The notes under the pieces: generated by a model
Told to the model about the DNA's origin: nothing
Databases searched by the model: none
Seen by the model: only the letters and a program-made list of their open reading frames with translations
Position numbers and translations under genes: made by a program
In this document: piece by piece, positions 9,363 to 18,094 of the stretch
Layout: each line of letters begins with the position of its first letter
Position numbering within the stretch: the stretch's first letter is position 1
Assembly: GCA_964523405.1 (NCBI GenBank)
Contig: CAZGAQ010000003.1
Location: 1-64,000, forward strand
Reading direction: 5' to 3'
Source of the DNA: CAZGAQ01 sp964523405
Lineage (GTDB): Bacteria > Planctomycetota > Phycisphaerae > UBA1845 > Fen-1342
DNA: 64,000 bases

Positions 9363-11082
9363 ATACCTGCCCGAGCTGCTGACCCGCATCCGCCAGTGGT
9401 TTGACGAGTCGCGCACCCTCGGCTGGCTCGACGACGCGGACGTGGCCCGCCTGGAGACGGTCGAACGCCGCGCGCCCGGCGATTTGTTCGTCGATCAGCA
9501 AGCCCGGCCGCTCGTGGTCGCGTTCTTCGGCGGCACGGGCGTCGGCAAGAGCAGCCTCCTCAATCGCCTGGCCGGCCAGTCCATCGCGCGCACCGGCGTC
9601 GAACGCCCCACCTCGCACGAAGTGACGGTCTACGTACACGAGAGCGTGTCGCTCGCCCAGATGCCGCCCGAGCTGCCGCTCGGCGCCGTGCATGTGCAGC
9701 AGCACCAGTCGGCCGCGCAGCGCGACGTCCTCTGGCTGGACGCGCCCGATATCGACAGTACGGCCGAGGAAAACCGCCGCTGCGCCCTCGCCTGGCTCCC
9801 GCATGTCGACCTCGTCTGCTACGTCGTCAGCCCCGAACGCTACCGCGACGACGTCGGCTGGCGCGTCTTGCGCGAGCGCGGCCACCGTCACGGCTGGGCC
9901 TTCGTCCTCAACCACTGGGACGAGGGCAACCCCGCCCAGATCGCCGATTTCGCGCGCCTCCTCCACGCCGCGGGCTTCGCCGAACCTCTGCTGATCCCGA
10001 CGGCGTGCGTCTCCGGCCGCCCGCTCCCGACCCCCGACCGCTTCGACGAGTTGCAGTCCGCGATCGCCACGCTCCTCCGCGAACACGGCTTGCGCGAGCT
10101 CGCCCGCCTCGGCCACTGCGCTCGCATCGCCGAACTGCAGGCCGCCGTCGCGGCCGGCCGCGCGCGCATCGGCGATGAGCCCACCTGGTCGCAGGTCGCC
10201 ACCACTTGCCGCCAAAACTGGCGCAGCGCAGCCGCGGTCATCACCGATGGGGCGGAGTGGTCCCTGCGTTCCGCGGCCGGACGCTTCGCCACCGCCACCG
10301 GCAGCGTCTGGGAACAGCTCCGCCAGCGCATCGTCGCCCCCCCGCCCAAGCACACCGCCGCCAGGGACACCGCGCCGCGCGCCGCTGACATCGTGCTCCT
10401 CGATGAGCTGAGCGGCAACCTGTGGGATGACTGGACGCAGTCGAAGCTCCAGGCGTGCCTCGACGCGACCGAGGTCGCCGCGCGTCGTGCCGGCCTCGTG
10501 ACCGGGCCCCTCCGCCAAGCCATGGAAGCGGTCGCCGACACGGCCGGCACGACTGTCGCGCAGCGTCTGCGCGACCGTGTCCGTGCTGCGCTCGCCCGCC
10601 CCGGCAGCGCAGTCACCCGCGCCCTGCGCCGCGCCACCGGTTTCCTCATGGCCTTCCTGCCCGCGCTCGCCCTCTTGTGGGTGGCCTGGAAGGTCGTGCA
10701 GGCGTACCACGTCGCCGTCCGCCCCGGCGAGTTCCTCGGCGCCCCCTTTGCGATCCACAGCGCCCTCATTGTCCTCCTCGCCTGGGCCGTGCCGTTCGTT
10801 CTCGACCGCCTGCTCCGCCCGTCGCTCGAACAGATCGTGCTCGGTGCCCTCCGCGACGGCCTCGCTGAAGGTCTCGCCGACCTCGAAGCGGAACTCGAGG
10901 GCGCCCTGGCGGACACCCGCGCCGCCGCCCGCCAGCGGCAGGATGCCGCCGACGTCTTGCGTGCCGCCCTGCAGCGCCTGCTCGCCACCCCCGCCGAATC
11001 CGCGAGCCCCACCGTCGCCCGCGTCGTCCAGCGCCCCGCCCGGGATGGGGTCGCCTCAGCCCGGAGCCTGCCCCGAACGTAG
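9355..11082 (+). CDS. Dynamin-like/Era-like GTPase with two membrane helices, second of the pair
   Basis: A 575-residue GTPase with P-loop GGTGVGKSS at 59-67, a G3-type LDAPDIDS near 137, and a degenerate G4 (NHWDEGN) near 186. Two strong membrane helices lie at about 428-446 (FLMAFLPALALLWVAWKVV) and 465-483 (ALIVLLAWAVPFVLDRLL), followed by a helical tail. This layout matches membrane-anchored bacterial dynamin relatives. The start at 9355 sits inside the end of the first GTPase, with GGGAG upstream. A longer start at 9292 is possible but has no ribosome site. The two proteins probably form a heteromeric GTPase. Confidence 0.8.
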   Translation: MTEYLPELLTRIRQWFDESRTLGWLDDADVARLETVERRAPGDLFVDQQARPLVVAFFGGTGVGKSSLLNRLAGQSIARTGVERPTSHEVTVYVHESVSLAQMPPELPLGAVHVQQHQSAAQRDVLWLDAPDIDSTAEENRRCALAWLPHVDLVCYVVSPERYRDDVGWRVLRERGHRHGWAFVLNHWDEGNPAQIADFARLLHAAGFAEPLLIPTACVSGRPLPTPDRFDELQSAIATLLREHGLRELARLGHCARIAELQAAVAAGRARIGDEPTWSQVATTCRQNWRSAAAVITDGAEWSLRSAAGRFATATGSVWEQLRQRIVAPPPKHTAARDTAPRAADIVLLDELSGNLWDDWTQSKLQACLDATEVAARRAGLVTGPLRQAMEAVADTAGTTVAQRLRDRVRAALARPGSAVTRALRRATGFLMAFLPALALLWVAWKVVQAYHVAVRPGEFLGAPFAIHSALIVLLAWAVPFVLDRLLRPSLEQIVLGALRDGLAEGLADLEAELEGALADTRAAARQRQDAADVLRAALQRLLATPAESASPTVARVVQRPARDGVASARSLPRT

Positions 11083-11084
11083 TG

Positions 11085-11145
11085 AGGAGCGCCTGACGTA
11101 CTACAAGGCTCGGCCTTGCAGCGCAGCGCGCGGGCCCCGCGCGTC
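11085..11145. repeat. Palindromic intergenic repeat cluster after the GTPase pair
   Basis: Three short hairpins lie between the GTPase stop and rlmI. One has the core CAAGGC-TCG-GCCTTG at 11104-11118, and another is a CGCGCGGGCCCCGCGCG palindrome near 11128-11144. The same core reappears twice at 61579-61629. The cluster probably also serves as the end of the GTPase transcript. Confidence 0.6.
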
Positions 11146-11293
11146 GCGTCAGCCCCAAGCCCGTCTCGAACAAACGTGCGGACTGGCCGGCGTATGCGGT
11201 GGAACGCGCCGCAACCGCGGCGTTCGCTCTGATCCCCCTCGCCTTCCGCCGCCGCCCCGGTACACTCTCGCATCGTGAGGCACACAACGACCG

Positions 11294-12538
11294 ATGTCGC
11301 CTAGCGCTCCCAACCCGGCCACCCCGCCACCCGGCGCCCAGTCGCCGTGGCTCCTGCTGCGCTCCGCCTCCAGCCACCCCTTCATCTACAAGAAGATGGT
11401 GCGCCAGGCCGACCCGGCCGCACGCCCCGGCGACGTCGTCAACATCTACGACAAAGCCGGGCGCTACTTCGGCCGCGGCCTGTACAACCCGCGTTCGCAG
11501 ATCGTCGCCCGGCTGCTCACAATCGCCGACGAGCCCATCGATTCCGCCTTCTGGCAGCGCCGCTTTGCGCAAGCCGTTGCCCTGCGACGCGACGTGCTCA
11601 AGCTCGACGCCGTGACTGACGCGTATCGCCTCGTCCACGCCGAGGGCGACAGCCTCGGCAGCCTCGTCGTCGAACGCTACGCCGACTACCTCGTCTTCGA
11701 AGTCTTCTCCCTCGGCATGTTCCAGCGCTACGCCGAGCTCGCCCATATCATGGGGGACGTCCTCGGCCCGCCGACGTCGCTCGACCGCCCGGACAAGGCC
11801 TCGCCCACCTGGCGGCTGGCCTTGCGCGCCGGCGTCCGCATCGAGAAGCTCGAAGGCTTCCGTCTGCCGCCTCCGCCGCGCGACGCCGGCCCAACGCGCG
11901 TCACCGTCCGCGAACACGGCGTGCGCTACTGGGTCGATGTGAAGGAAGGCCACAAGACCGGCTTCTTCTGCGACCAGCGCGACAACCGCCTGAAGTTCGG
12001 CCGGCTCTGCCGCGACGCCAGCGTGCTGGACCTGTGCTGCTACACCGGCGGCTTCTCCCTGTGTGCCCGCCTGCTCGGCCCCGCCCGCGACGTCACCGCC
12101 GTCGACCTCGACGAGGACGCCATCGCCGTCGCCCGCGAGAACGCCAACCTCAACCAGGCCCGCATCGACTTCGTCTACGCCGATGCGTTCACGTTCATCC
12201 GCCAGATGCTCGCCAACGGCCGCCAGTTCGACGCCGTCGTCCTCGACCCCCCGAAGCTGGCCAACTATCGCGAGGAATACGACGAAGCGCTGCGTAAGTA
12301 CAACGACTTCAACACGCTCGCGCTGCAGGTCGTTCGCCCCGGGGGCCTGTTCGTCACGTGCAGTTGCAGCGGGCTCGTGTCCCGCCCGGTCTTCACCGAG
12401 ACCGTCTTCCGCGCCGGACAGCGCGCCGGGTGCACGCTCCAACTGCTCGACGAAAGCGGCGCCGCCCCCGACCACCCCATCCTGCTGAACTGCCCCGAGT
12501 CCGCCTACCTCAAGGTCCTTTGGTTCCGCGTGCTGTAG
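11294..12538 (+). CDS. rlmI: RlmI-like 23S rRNA (cytosine-C5) methyltransferase
   Basis: A 414-residue SAM-dependent methyltransferase with the two-part layout of RlmI. An N-terminal PUA domain (about 20-100, ending GRGLYNPRSQIVARLLT) is followed by a class I Rossmann domain. Motif I reads VLDLCCYTGGFSL near 243 and the motif IV region reads FDAVVLDPPKLA near 313. The catalytic-Cys strand is FVTCSCSG near 355. It methylates C5 of a cytosine in 23S rRNA during ribosome assembly. The length agrees with the family (about 400). It stands alone downstream of the GTPase pair and faces a minus-strand gene. Confidence 0.9.
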   Translation: MSPSAPNPATPPPGAQSPWLLLRSASSHPFIYKKMVRQADPAARPGDVVNIYDKAGRYFGRGLYNPRSQIVARLLTIADEPIDSAFWQRRFAQAVALRRDVLKLDAVTDAYRLVHAEGDSLGSLVVERYADYLVFEVFSLGMFQRYAELAHIMGDVLGPPTSLDRPDKASPTWRLALRAGVRIEKLEGFRLPPPPRDAGPTRVTVREHGVRYWVDVKEGHKTGFFCDQRDNRLKFGRLCRDASVLDLCCYTGGFSLCARLLGPARDVTAVDLDEDAIAVARENANLNQARIDFVYADAFTFIRQMLANGRQFDAVVLDPPKLANYREEYDEALRKYNDFNTLALQVVRPGGLFVTCSCSGLVSRPVFTETVFRAGQRAGCTLQLLDESGAAPDHPILLNCPESAYLKVLWFRVL

Positions 12539-12543
12539 CTATG

Positions 12544-12567
12544 ACGTCAGGCTTCCGTGTCTGACGT
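12544..12567. terminator. Convergent hairpin between rlmI and the VTT gene
   Basis: ACGTCAG and CTGACGT form a 7-bp stem with a 10-base loop just after the rlmI stop. The stem includes the last codons and stop of the opposing gene. Both transcripts would run into it. No U-tract is present, so termination is likely but not certain. The arms resemble the repeats at 38032-38053 and 61551-61573. Confidence 0.45.
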
Positions 12568-13332
12568 GGATGAATCGGCCGCGACCCGCCGCGCCGCCCC
12601 ATTCGTCCCCGTCACGCGATTCACGGCCGCATTCGCGATCTGCCCGATGATCGCGATCACGATCAGCGTCACCACGATCGAGCCGATCCACAGCCACCGG
12701 TTCGACGACTCCTTGAACGTCAACTCATTCAGCCGTGCCGCGATGAACACCGCCGCGGCCGTCCGGGGACTCAGGCCGATCAGCGTACCCAGGGTGTACG
12801 CCACGATGTTCGTCCGCGTTGCCGCCAGCACAAAGTTCGTCAGCGCAAACGGCGAGTTCAGCCGCACGAGCGTCACGATCAGCAGCGTCCGCAGAAAGCC
12901 GCTCCCGAGCAGCGCATCATGCACCGCCTGCCACTTCGGCTGCTCCGCGATGAGCCGCACCAGCCGGTCCCCCGTCGCGCGCCGTCCGATCACATACCCG
13001 ATCAGCGCCCCGCCGAACACCCCGATGAGCGCCGCCGGAAATCCGACCGCGAACTTGTACACCCAGCCCCCGAGCACCGCCTGCGCGTACGTCGGCAGCA
13101 CGGCCGCACTCGACAGCACCGCGAACGCCACGATGTAGACGACGAACCCCATCGTCCCCCACGCCTTCAGATGCGGCTCCATCCACGTCAGCAAGCCCAG
13201 CAGCAGAAACCCGCCCAGGGCCGGTAGCGTCGCCGCCACCAGGGCGAGCGGCCCCGCCGGCCCCAAGCGCTTCAAGATCGCATGGAAGTCCGGCCCCGCC
13301 GGACGCCCCGCCGCGCCACCGGAACCCGTCAT
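12547..13332 (-). CDS. TVP38/TMEM64 (VTT domain) membrane protein
   Basis: A 261-residue inner-membrane protein with four to six hydrophobic helices. It has the VTT core: a glycine-rich re-entrant segment (PTYAQAVLGGWVYKFAVGFP, about 100-119) followed by GGALIGYVIGRR and later RLNSPFALTNFVLAATR. Members of the wider DedA/VTT superfamily include lipid scramblases and flippases. Its ATG overlaps the stop of the upstream GAF histidine kinase in an ATGA junction, so the two are made together. That suggests an envelope-sensing pair. The substrate is unknown. Confidence 0.85.
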   Translation of the reverse strand: MTGSGGAAGRPAGPDFHAILKRLGPAGPLALVAATLPALGGFLLLGLLTWMEPHLKAWGTMGFVVYIVAFAVLSSAAVLPTYAQAVLGGWVYKFAVGFPAALIGVFGGALIGYVIGRRATGDRLVRLIAEQPKWQAVHDALLGSGFLRTLLIVTLVRLNSPFALTNFVLAATRTNIVAYTLGTLIGLSPRTAAAVFIAARLNELTFKESSNRWLWIGSIVVTLIVIAIIGQIANAAVNRVTGTNGAARRVAADSSTSDTEA

Positions 13333-14624
13333 GGCCGCACTTCCGCAACCGCCGCCGGCGGCTGGGGCAGCTCACACGTGAATTCGGCCCACCGTCCTAG
13401 CTCCGCGTCACCCCGCAGGTGTCCGCCATGCCACTGCACGATGCGCCAGCACGTGTACAAGCCCACACCGGTTCCCTTCTGCCTGAGCAACTCCGGCGTC
13501 TGCAGCCGGGAGAACTTCTTGAACAGCCGGCTCTGCTCCGACGCCGGCCAACCCGCGCCCTCATTCCACACCCCCACCACAAGACGCGCGCCGTCACACC
13601 GCGCCCGCACCCGCACGATCCCGTGCTCCCGCCCGTACTTTACGGCGTTGCCCAGCAGGTTGACCAGCACGATCCGCATCAGTTGCGGATCCAGCGCCAC
13701 CGCCGGCAGATCCGGCGGCACGTCCTGCTGCACCTCCATGTCCCGCGCCTCCAACTGCACCGCCACGAGCTCCAGCGCCGGACCCAGCACCTCCTTTACA
13801 AAATCCACTCCCCCTCGCGGCGCATACCGCACCTGCCCGCCTTCCAGTCGCCCCAGCTCCAGGTAGTCTCCGACCAGCCCCAGCAAATGCTGCCCCTGCC
13901 GGACCATTCGCTCCACCGCCGCGCGCTGCTTCGGCTGCAATTCCCCCAAGTACCCATCCCGCAACAGGTTTGCTTCCGTCACCATGGATGCGAGCGGGGT
14001 TCGCAACTCATGCGTGACCACGGTGAGCAGTTCGAAGTACTGCCGATTCGCCTCGCCGAGCTGCTCGATCCGGTACGCCTTCTCGACCGCCTGGCTCAGC
14101 CGCTCCGCCAGCGCCGCATGCAGCGCCACCTGGTGCTCGTCGTATACCCCTGCCCGCCGGCTGCTCCGAAAGAGCAACCCCACGACGCGTCCATCCACCA
14201 TGAGCGGACAGGTCAGACTCGCCCGTACCCCCTCCTTGACCAGCAGCCGCGTCGACCGGCTCGACGGCCGCGCCGCCAGGTACTGCTCCAGGTCCGCAAT
14301 CACCCGCGGCACGCCGCGCCGCAGCACCTCCGCCAGCGAGCTGTCCGCCACATCCTCCGTATATCCCGTGTGCAGCAGCACCGGCTCGTACATCGCCCGC
14401 GTGTAATGCGACGTCACCCGCCGCCCGTGCTCGCTGACAAACGCCAGACTGAAGCGATCGCACGGGGCCACGCCCTGTAGCGCTTGCGCCAGAAAATCGA
14501 GGATCTCCGCCAGCGACGCCTGGCCCCCCACCTTCTGATTGACGCACTCCAGCAGCGAGCGCTCTCCCGGCGTCAACGTCAGCGTCAGCCCCGCCGACTC
14601 GTGGTAGCGGATCAGTTCCGGCAC
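13329..14624 (-). CDS. GAF-domain sensor histidine kinase
   Basis: A 431-residue soluble kinase. A GAF sensor domain spans about 35-180. The HisKA box VVTHELRTPLASMVTE has the phosphoacceptor His near 206. The ATPase domain has the N-box LVNLLGNAVKYG, a weakened G1 box (WNEGAGW, where DxGxG is usual) and the G2 box KGTGVGLYTCWRIV. The start is a GTG at 14624 with AAGGAG five bases upstream. It overlaps the VTT gene by 4 bases and has no adjacent response regulator. Confidence 0.9.
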   Translation of the reverse strand: MPELIRYHESAGLTLTLTPGERSLLECVNQKVGGQASLAEILDFLAQALQGVAPCDRFSLAFVSEHGRRVTSHYTRAMYEPVLLHTGYTEDVADSSLAEVLRRGVPRVIADLEQYLAARPSSRSTRLLVKEGVRASLTCPLMVDGRVVGLLFRSSRRAGVYDEHQVALHAALAERLSQAVEKAYRIEQLGEANRQYFELLTVVTHELRTPLASMVTEANLLRDGYLGELQPKQRAAVERMVRQGQHLLGLVGDYLELGRLEGGQVRYAPRGGVDFVKEVLGPALELVAVQLEARDMEVQQDVPPDLPAVALDPQLMRIVLVNLLGNAVKYGREHGIVRVRARCDGARLVVGVWNEGAGWPASEQSRLFKKFSRLQTPELLRQKGTGVGLYTCWRIVQWHGGHLRGDAELGRWAEFTCELPQPPAAVAEVRP

Positions 14625-14725
14625 GGGTGCTCCTTTGTGATCGGACCTTCCATTCTAATCCGCCGCGCACTCCGCCGCCCGCCTTTCCGGTTGCGTCGCC
14701 CGCCCCCCCATGCTCCAATGTCCCC

Positions 14726-15457
14726 ATGCCACGGACCGCCCGCCAGCCCGATGAGCTACGCCCGCTCGAGATCCTGCGCGGCTTTACCCGCGCCGCCCCC
14801 GGCTCCGTCCTCATCCGCGCCGGGCGAACCCACGTCCTGTGCACCGCCACCATCGACGAGACCGTCCCCGAATGGCGCCAAACCAGCGGCGCCGGCTGGA
14901 TCACCGCCGAATACGACATGCTCCCCGGCTCCACCGGCCAGCGCCGCCCGCGCAACCGGCTCAAAGTCGACGGCCGCACCCAGGAAATCCAGCGCCTCAT
15001 CGGACGCTCGCTCCGCGCGGTGGCCGATCTTGGCAAACTCGGTCCGCGCACCATTTACCTGGACTGCGATGTCCTCCAGGCGGACGGCGGCACCCGTACC
15101 GCTGCCATCACCGGAGCCTACGTCGCGCTGTGCGACGCCCTCACCGTCGGCCAGCGCCGCGGACTGTGGGGCCCCGCGGTCCTCACCGCCGGCGTCGCCG
15201 CCGTGAGCGTCGGCCTGGTCGACGGCGAGGTCCTGCTGGACCTGGACTACCGCGAGGACGTGGCAGCCGCCGTCGACTGCAACCTGGTTCTGACGACCGC
15301 CGGACAGTGGGTCGAGGTGCAGGCGACCGGCGAGCGCACCACCTATACCAGTGCCGAGCTGACGCGCATGCTCGACCTGGGTCGGCGGGGCCTCGAGCGC
15401 CTGTTCGCGCTCCAGCAGGCCGCCCTCGCGCGTCCGCTGGCGGAGGAATGTACATGA
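14726..15457 (+). CDS. rph: Ribonuclease PH
   Basis: RNase PH is a phosphorolytic 3'-5' exoribonuclease that trims tRNA precursors and forms a cytosolic hexamer. The 243-residue product shows family motifs in order: GSVLIRAGRTHVLCTATID, the strand EYDMLPGSTGQR, GRTQEIQRLIGRSLRA and the phosphate-site region DCDVLQADGGTRTAAITGAY. DLDYREDVAA and EVQATGERTTYT follow toward the C-terminus. The length matches the family (about 240). The ATG at 14726 gives the expected N-terminus. It overlaps the following gene by 4 bases (ATGA), and rdgB is two genes on, a conserved rph-rdgB linkage. Confidence 0.95.
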   Translation: MPRTARQPDELRPLEILRGFTRAAPGSVLIRAGRTHVLCTATIDETVPEWRQTSGAGWITAEYDMLPGSTGQRRPRNRLKVDGRTQEIQRLIGRSLRAVADLGKLGPRTIYLDCDVLQADGGTRTAAITGAYVALCDALTVGQRRGLWGPAVLTAGVAAVSVGLVDGEVLLDLDYREDVAAAVDCNLVLTTAGQWVEVQATGERTTYTSAELTRMLDLGRRGLERLFALQQAALARPLAEECT

Positions 15458-16356
15458 TCCCGATCCGGCCGATACGACGCGGCTTGGCGGCCGGGTCGGC
15501 CTGCGCCGCGCTCCTGCTCGCCACCGCCCTGAGCCTGAGCACTTCCGCAACCGCTTCCGGCGGTGGCCTCTCCCTGGGCGCGCGCGACGCCGACGAGGAA
15601 ATCTGGGCCATCCGCTGCATCGCCTTGCACGGTCCCGAACGCTTCAAACGCGCCGAAAGCTACGCCGCCGCGCTCAAGAACGTGTCCGGCCTCAAAGCCG
15701 ACCTCGTCCAGATTCTCAGTGACGAGGACGAGACGGTCGTGTACTACGGCCGCTACCGCCGCTCGTACGATGGCAAGGTGGAACGCTACAAGCCCGATCA
15801 CAAGGCCGACCTGAAACTCATTCAGTCGCTACGGTTCCCCGGCCAGGAGGTCTGGCCCTTCATCCTCGCCACGATGGAAGTGCTGCCGGGCCAGCAGTCC
15901 GCCCACCCGGAATGGGATCTCGCGCGGATCGACGGCTACTGGTCACTTCACGTGGCGGTCTTTTACAACACCCCCGACTTCCACAGCCGGCGCTCGGCCG
16001 CGGAGGAGTATTGCCGGCTACTGCGCGAGCAAGGCGAGGAAGCGTACTACCATCATGGCCCCGCTCAGAGCTCGGTATGCATCGGCACATTCCCCTTCAG
16101 TGCCCTGCGCGAGGTGCAGCAGGAGGACGCGAAGGCCGGCCGCGTGCGGGCCAGCATGTCGATCGTCGAGCCGAAGATGATCGAGGCCCAGAAGCGCTTC
16201 CCGGTCACGCTTCACAACGGGCACAAGCGCTTCGACGTCATCCGTGACCCCAAGACCGGCGAGGTCAAGGAGCGCGTCCCCACCCCTTCTTTCCCCGTCA
16301 TCATGCCCAAGGCGCAGCGCCGCATCGACCAGGCCGGCCAGACGGACAAACACTGA
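15454..16356 (+). CDS. Exported protein of unknown function between rph and rdgB
   Basis: A 300-residue product with a signal peptide (ALLLATALSLSTSATA, cleavage near 35) and a mixed alpha/beta mature part. One segment, YNTPDFHSRRSAAEEYCRLL, resembles SPOR-like or gel-forming repeat regions seen in planctomycete exported proteins. I do not recognise a family. The ATG at 15454 overlaps the rph stop, with GGAGGA six bases upstream; an in-frame ATG at 15448 is too close to that site. It is co-transcribed with rph and rdgB, but its export sets it apart from their cytosolic nucleotide roles. Confidence 0.75.
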   Translation: MIPIRPIRRGLAAGSACAALLLATALSLSTSATASGGGLSLGARDADEEIWAIRCIALHGPERFKRAESYAAALKNVSGLKADLVQILSDEDETVVYYGRYRRSYDGKVERYKPDHKADLKLIQSLRFPGQEVWPFILATMEVLPGQQSAHPEWDLARIDGYWSLHVAVFYNTPDFHSRRSAAEEYCRLLREQGEEAYYHHGPAQSSVCIGTFPFSALREVQQEDAKAGRVRASMSIVEPKMIEAQKRFPVTLHNGHKRFDVIRDPKTGEVKERVPTPSFPVIMPKAQRRIDQAGQTDKH

Positions 16357-16399
16357 TGCGGCGCTCCCTGCTTCCCCCCCGCCGCGCGGAGACCGTCTG

Positions 16400-17011
16400 A
16401 TGCCGCATGTCCTGCTGGCCACGCGCAACGCGGGCAAACTGCGTGAGCTGCGCGAGATCGTCGCGGGCACGCCGCTGGTCTGGCATGGTTTGGAAGAATT
16501 CCCCCACGTCCCCGAGGCCGAGGAGACCGGCGCAACCTTTCTGGAAAATGCGCGCCTCAAGGCCCTGCATTACGCGGCCTCCACCGGGTTGCCCACACTC
16601 GCCGACGACTCCGGCCTCGAGGTTGACGCCCTCGGCGGCGCCCCCGGAGTCCATTCCGCCCGCTACGCTGGCCTGCCGCGCGACGACGAAGCCAACAACC
16701 GCAAGCTCATTGCCGCCCTGCGCGCCGTCCCCCCCGCCCGCCGCACGGCTCGCTACCACTGTGCGATGGCCTTCGCCTGTGACGGCCAGATCGTGCTCGA
16801 AACCGATGGGCGCTTCGAGGGCCTCATCCAGGACGAGCGCCGTGGCACGAACGGCTTCGGCTATGACCCCTACTTTCTCGTGCCGGATCTCGGCCAGACC
16901 GTTGCCGAACTGCCTTCCGCGACGAAGCATGCCCGCAGCCACCGCGGGCAGGCCCTCCGGGCGATGCTGACGCAATTGGAGGCGTTTCTGCGCGGACGTG
17001 GCGAGTGGTAG
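16400..17011 (+). CDS. rdgB: XTP/dITP diphosphatase (RdgB/HAM1)
   Basis: It hydrolyses non-canonical purine nucleotides (dITP, XTP) to monophosphates and so cleans the nucleotide pool. The 203-residue product has the N-terminal motif LLATRNAGKLRELREI, the metal-binding ADDSGLEVDALGGAPGVHSARYAG, and the C-terminal GTNGFGYDPYFL. Length and motif order match the family. It lies 43 bases after the exported protein gene and completes the rph operon. A small GACGCGT/ACGCGTC hairpin at 17011-17027 follows the stop. Confidence 0.95.
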   Translation: MPHVLLATRNAGKLRELREIVAGTPLVWHGLEEFPHVPEAEETGATFLENARLKALHYAASTGLPTLADDSGLEVDALGGAPGVHSARYAGLPRDDEANNRKLIAALRAVPPARRTARYHCAMAFACDGQIVLETDGRFEGLIQDERRGTNGFGYDPYFLVPDLGQTVAELPSATKHARSHRGQALRAMLTQLEAFLRGRGEW

Positions 17012-17185
17012 ACGCGTCACACGCGTCGTCGCTCCGCGCTCCGTACTAACCCGCCGGGGGCGCCGACCGCCTGAAATCCCAGCGCGCGTGCGAACGACGG
17101 TGCCGGACACGGCCGGGGTTGCGGCCCGTTGGGACTCGGAATCCGCGGCGCGACATCGTTGCAGGGGCCCCCTGTCGAACACGCC

Positions 17186-17213
17186 AGGAGGCGGACCGCG
17201 GGGTCCGCCTCCT
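17186..17213. terminator. Strong hairpin between rdgB and the PEP-CTERM gene
   Basis: AGGAGGCGGAC at 17186-17196 pairs perfectly with GTCCGCCTCCT at 17203-17213 around a six-base loop. This 11-bp GC-rich stem lies between convergent genes and probably ends both transcripts. Only a short T run follows. Confidence 0.6.
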
Positions 17214-17247
17214 TTGCACTAACAGTCCTGCAAGCGTCCGCGATCGG

Positions 17248-17862
17248 CTAACGCCGCCGCAGCGCTAACACCGCCAGCCCCAGCAGCAGCAGACTGGCCG
17301 GTTCCGGCACGACCGACGCCGAAAAACTGTCGAACCAGATGTCCGTCAGGCCACCGGCGCTGCCGTCGCCCAGCCGCACGATCAGTTCCATGCCGATCTC
17401 CGGACCGGCCGCCCCCGTCGTGTACGTGACCCCGGGCAGCTCGACCCACGCCTCGCCGACCTCGTAGGTCGCCGTCGCCAGAGGCACAAAGGAAGCAAGG
17501 CTGCCTTCCGTCGCCGCATAGCCGATCTGATACGGAATCACGCCCGTGGAGTCGCCGCCACCGTTCGCCCAGCTTTTGAAGTTGTACACCTTGTTCGGCT
17601 CAAAGAGCGCCGCGGTGAGCTGCCCGACCGTCTCCGTCGTCTGGGCCGAGTAAAACCCGAAGTTCAGCCCCAGAGTCTCATTATTGGGCCGGGCGAAACC
17701 GGCGTGCGCGGCCCAGCCGCCGCGCGGGCCCCAGCCGGCAATGGCACCGAACTGACCCGTGGTGTTGTTCTCGATGTCGGCATTGGTCAGCGCGATGGGC
17801 GCCGCCAGGACGGTGGCGGACAGCAGCCCGCCCGCGAGCAGCAAACTGACGAGGGTACGCAT
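17248..17862 (-). CDS. PEP-CTERM sorting-domain protein
   Basis: A 204-residue secreted protein. A signal peptide ends near residue 20 (LLAGGLLSATVLAAP). The mature part is beta-rich with Asn/Gly-rich strands. The C-terminus has the tripartite sorting signal: VPEPASLLLLGLAVLALRRR. An exosortase elsewhere in the genome would process this signal. The start at 17862 has GGAGGAG six bases upstream. It is transcribed divergently from the AraC regulator, which may control it. The function of the mature domain is unknown; similar proteins are surface or matrix components. Confidence 0.85.
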   Translation of the reverse strand: MRTLVSLLLAGGLLSATVLAAPIALTNADIENNTTGQFGAIAGWGPRGGWAAHAGFARPNNETLGLNFGFYSAQTTETVGQLTAALFEPNKVYNFKSWANGGGDSTGVIPYQIGYAATEGSLASFVPLATATYEVGEAWVELPGVTYTTGAAGPEIGMELIVRLGDGSAGGLTDIWFDSFSASVVPEPASLLLLGLAVLALRRR

Positions 17863-18094
17863 GAGATTCTCCTCCAGAAATGAAACATCCTTCCCGGGCG
17901 CCGCCCGCCCAACGCAGGCGCCGCCGACCTCTACCTCCAACTCCGGATCGGACCGCTCCGCCGCACGGCCGCGGTCGCAGCGCACGGGACGCGCGCATCT
18001 TTTCCGCAGTTCACACGCGCTACCCCGTATGGCACCATCGTACCCCGGTCCGCGGATGTACTCTTTCAACTTTCATTCCGGTAGAATTTCAAAC
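17863..18094. promoter_or_regulatory. Divergent control region of the PEP-CTERM gene and the AraC gene
   Basis: This 232-base interval holds the promoters of both divergent genes. The part next to the AraC gene is unusually AT-rich (TTTCAACTTTCATT, then GAATTTCAAACATG) for this genome. TTTCAAC and TTTCAAA begin 23 bases apart (18064 and 18087), about two helical turns, a spacing that suits an AraC-type dimer. Operator function is inference. Confidence 0.4.

Noticed and set aside
7428..11082. A phage-defence dynamin operon
   Set aside because: Composition is like the core genome, and neighbours are housekeeping genes; nothing marks it as a defence island.
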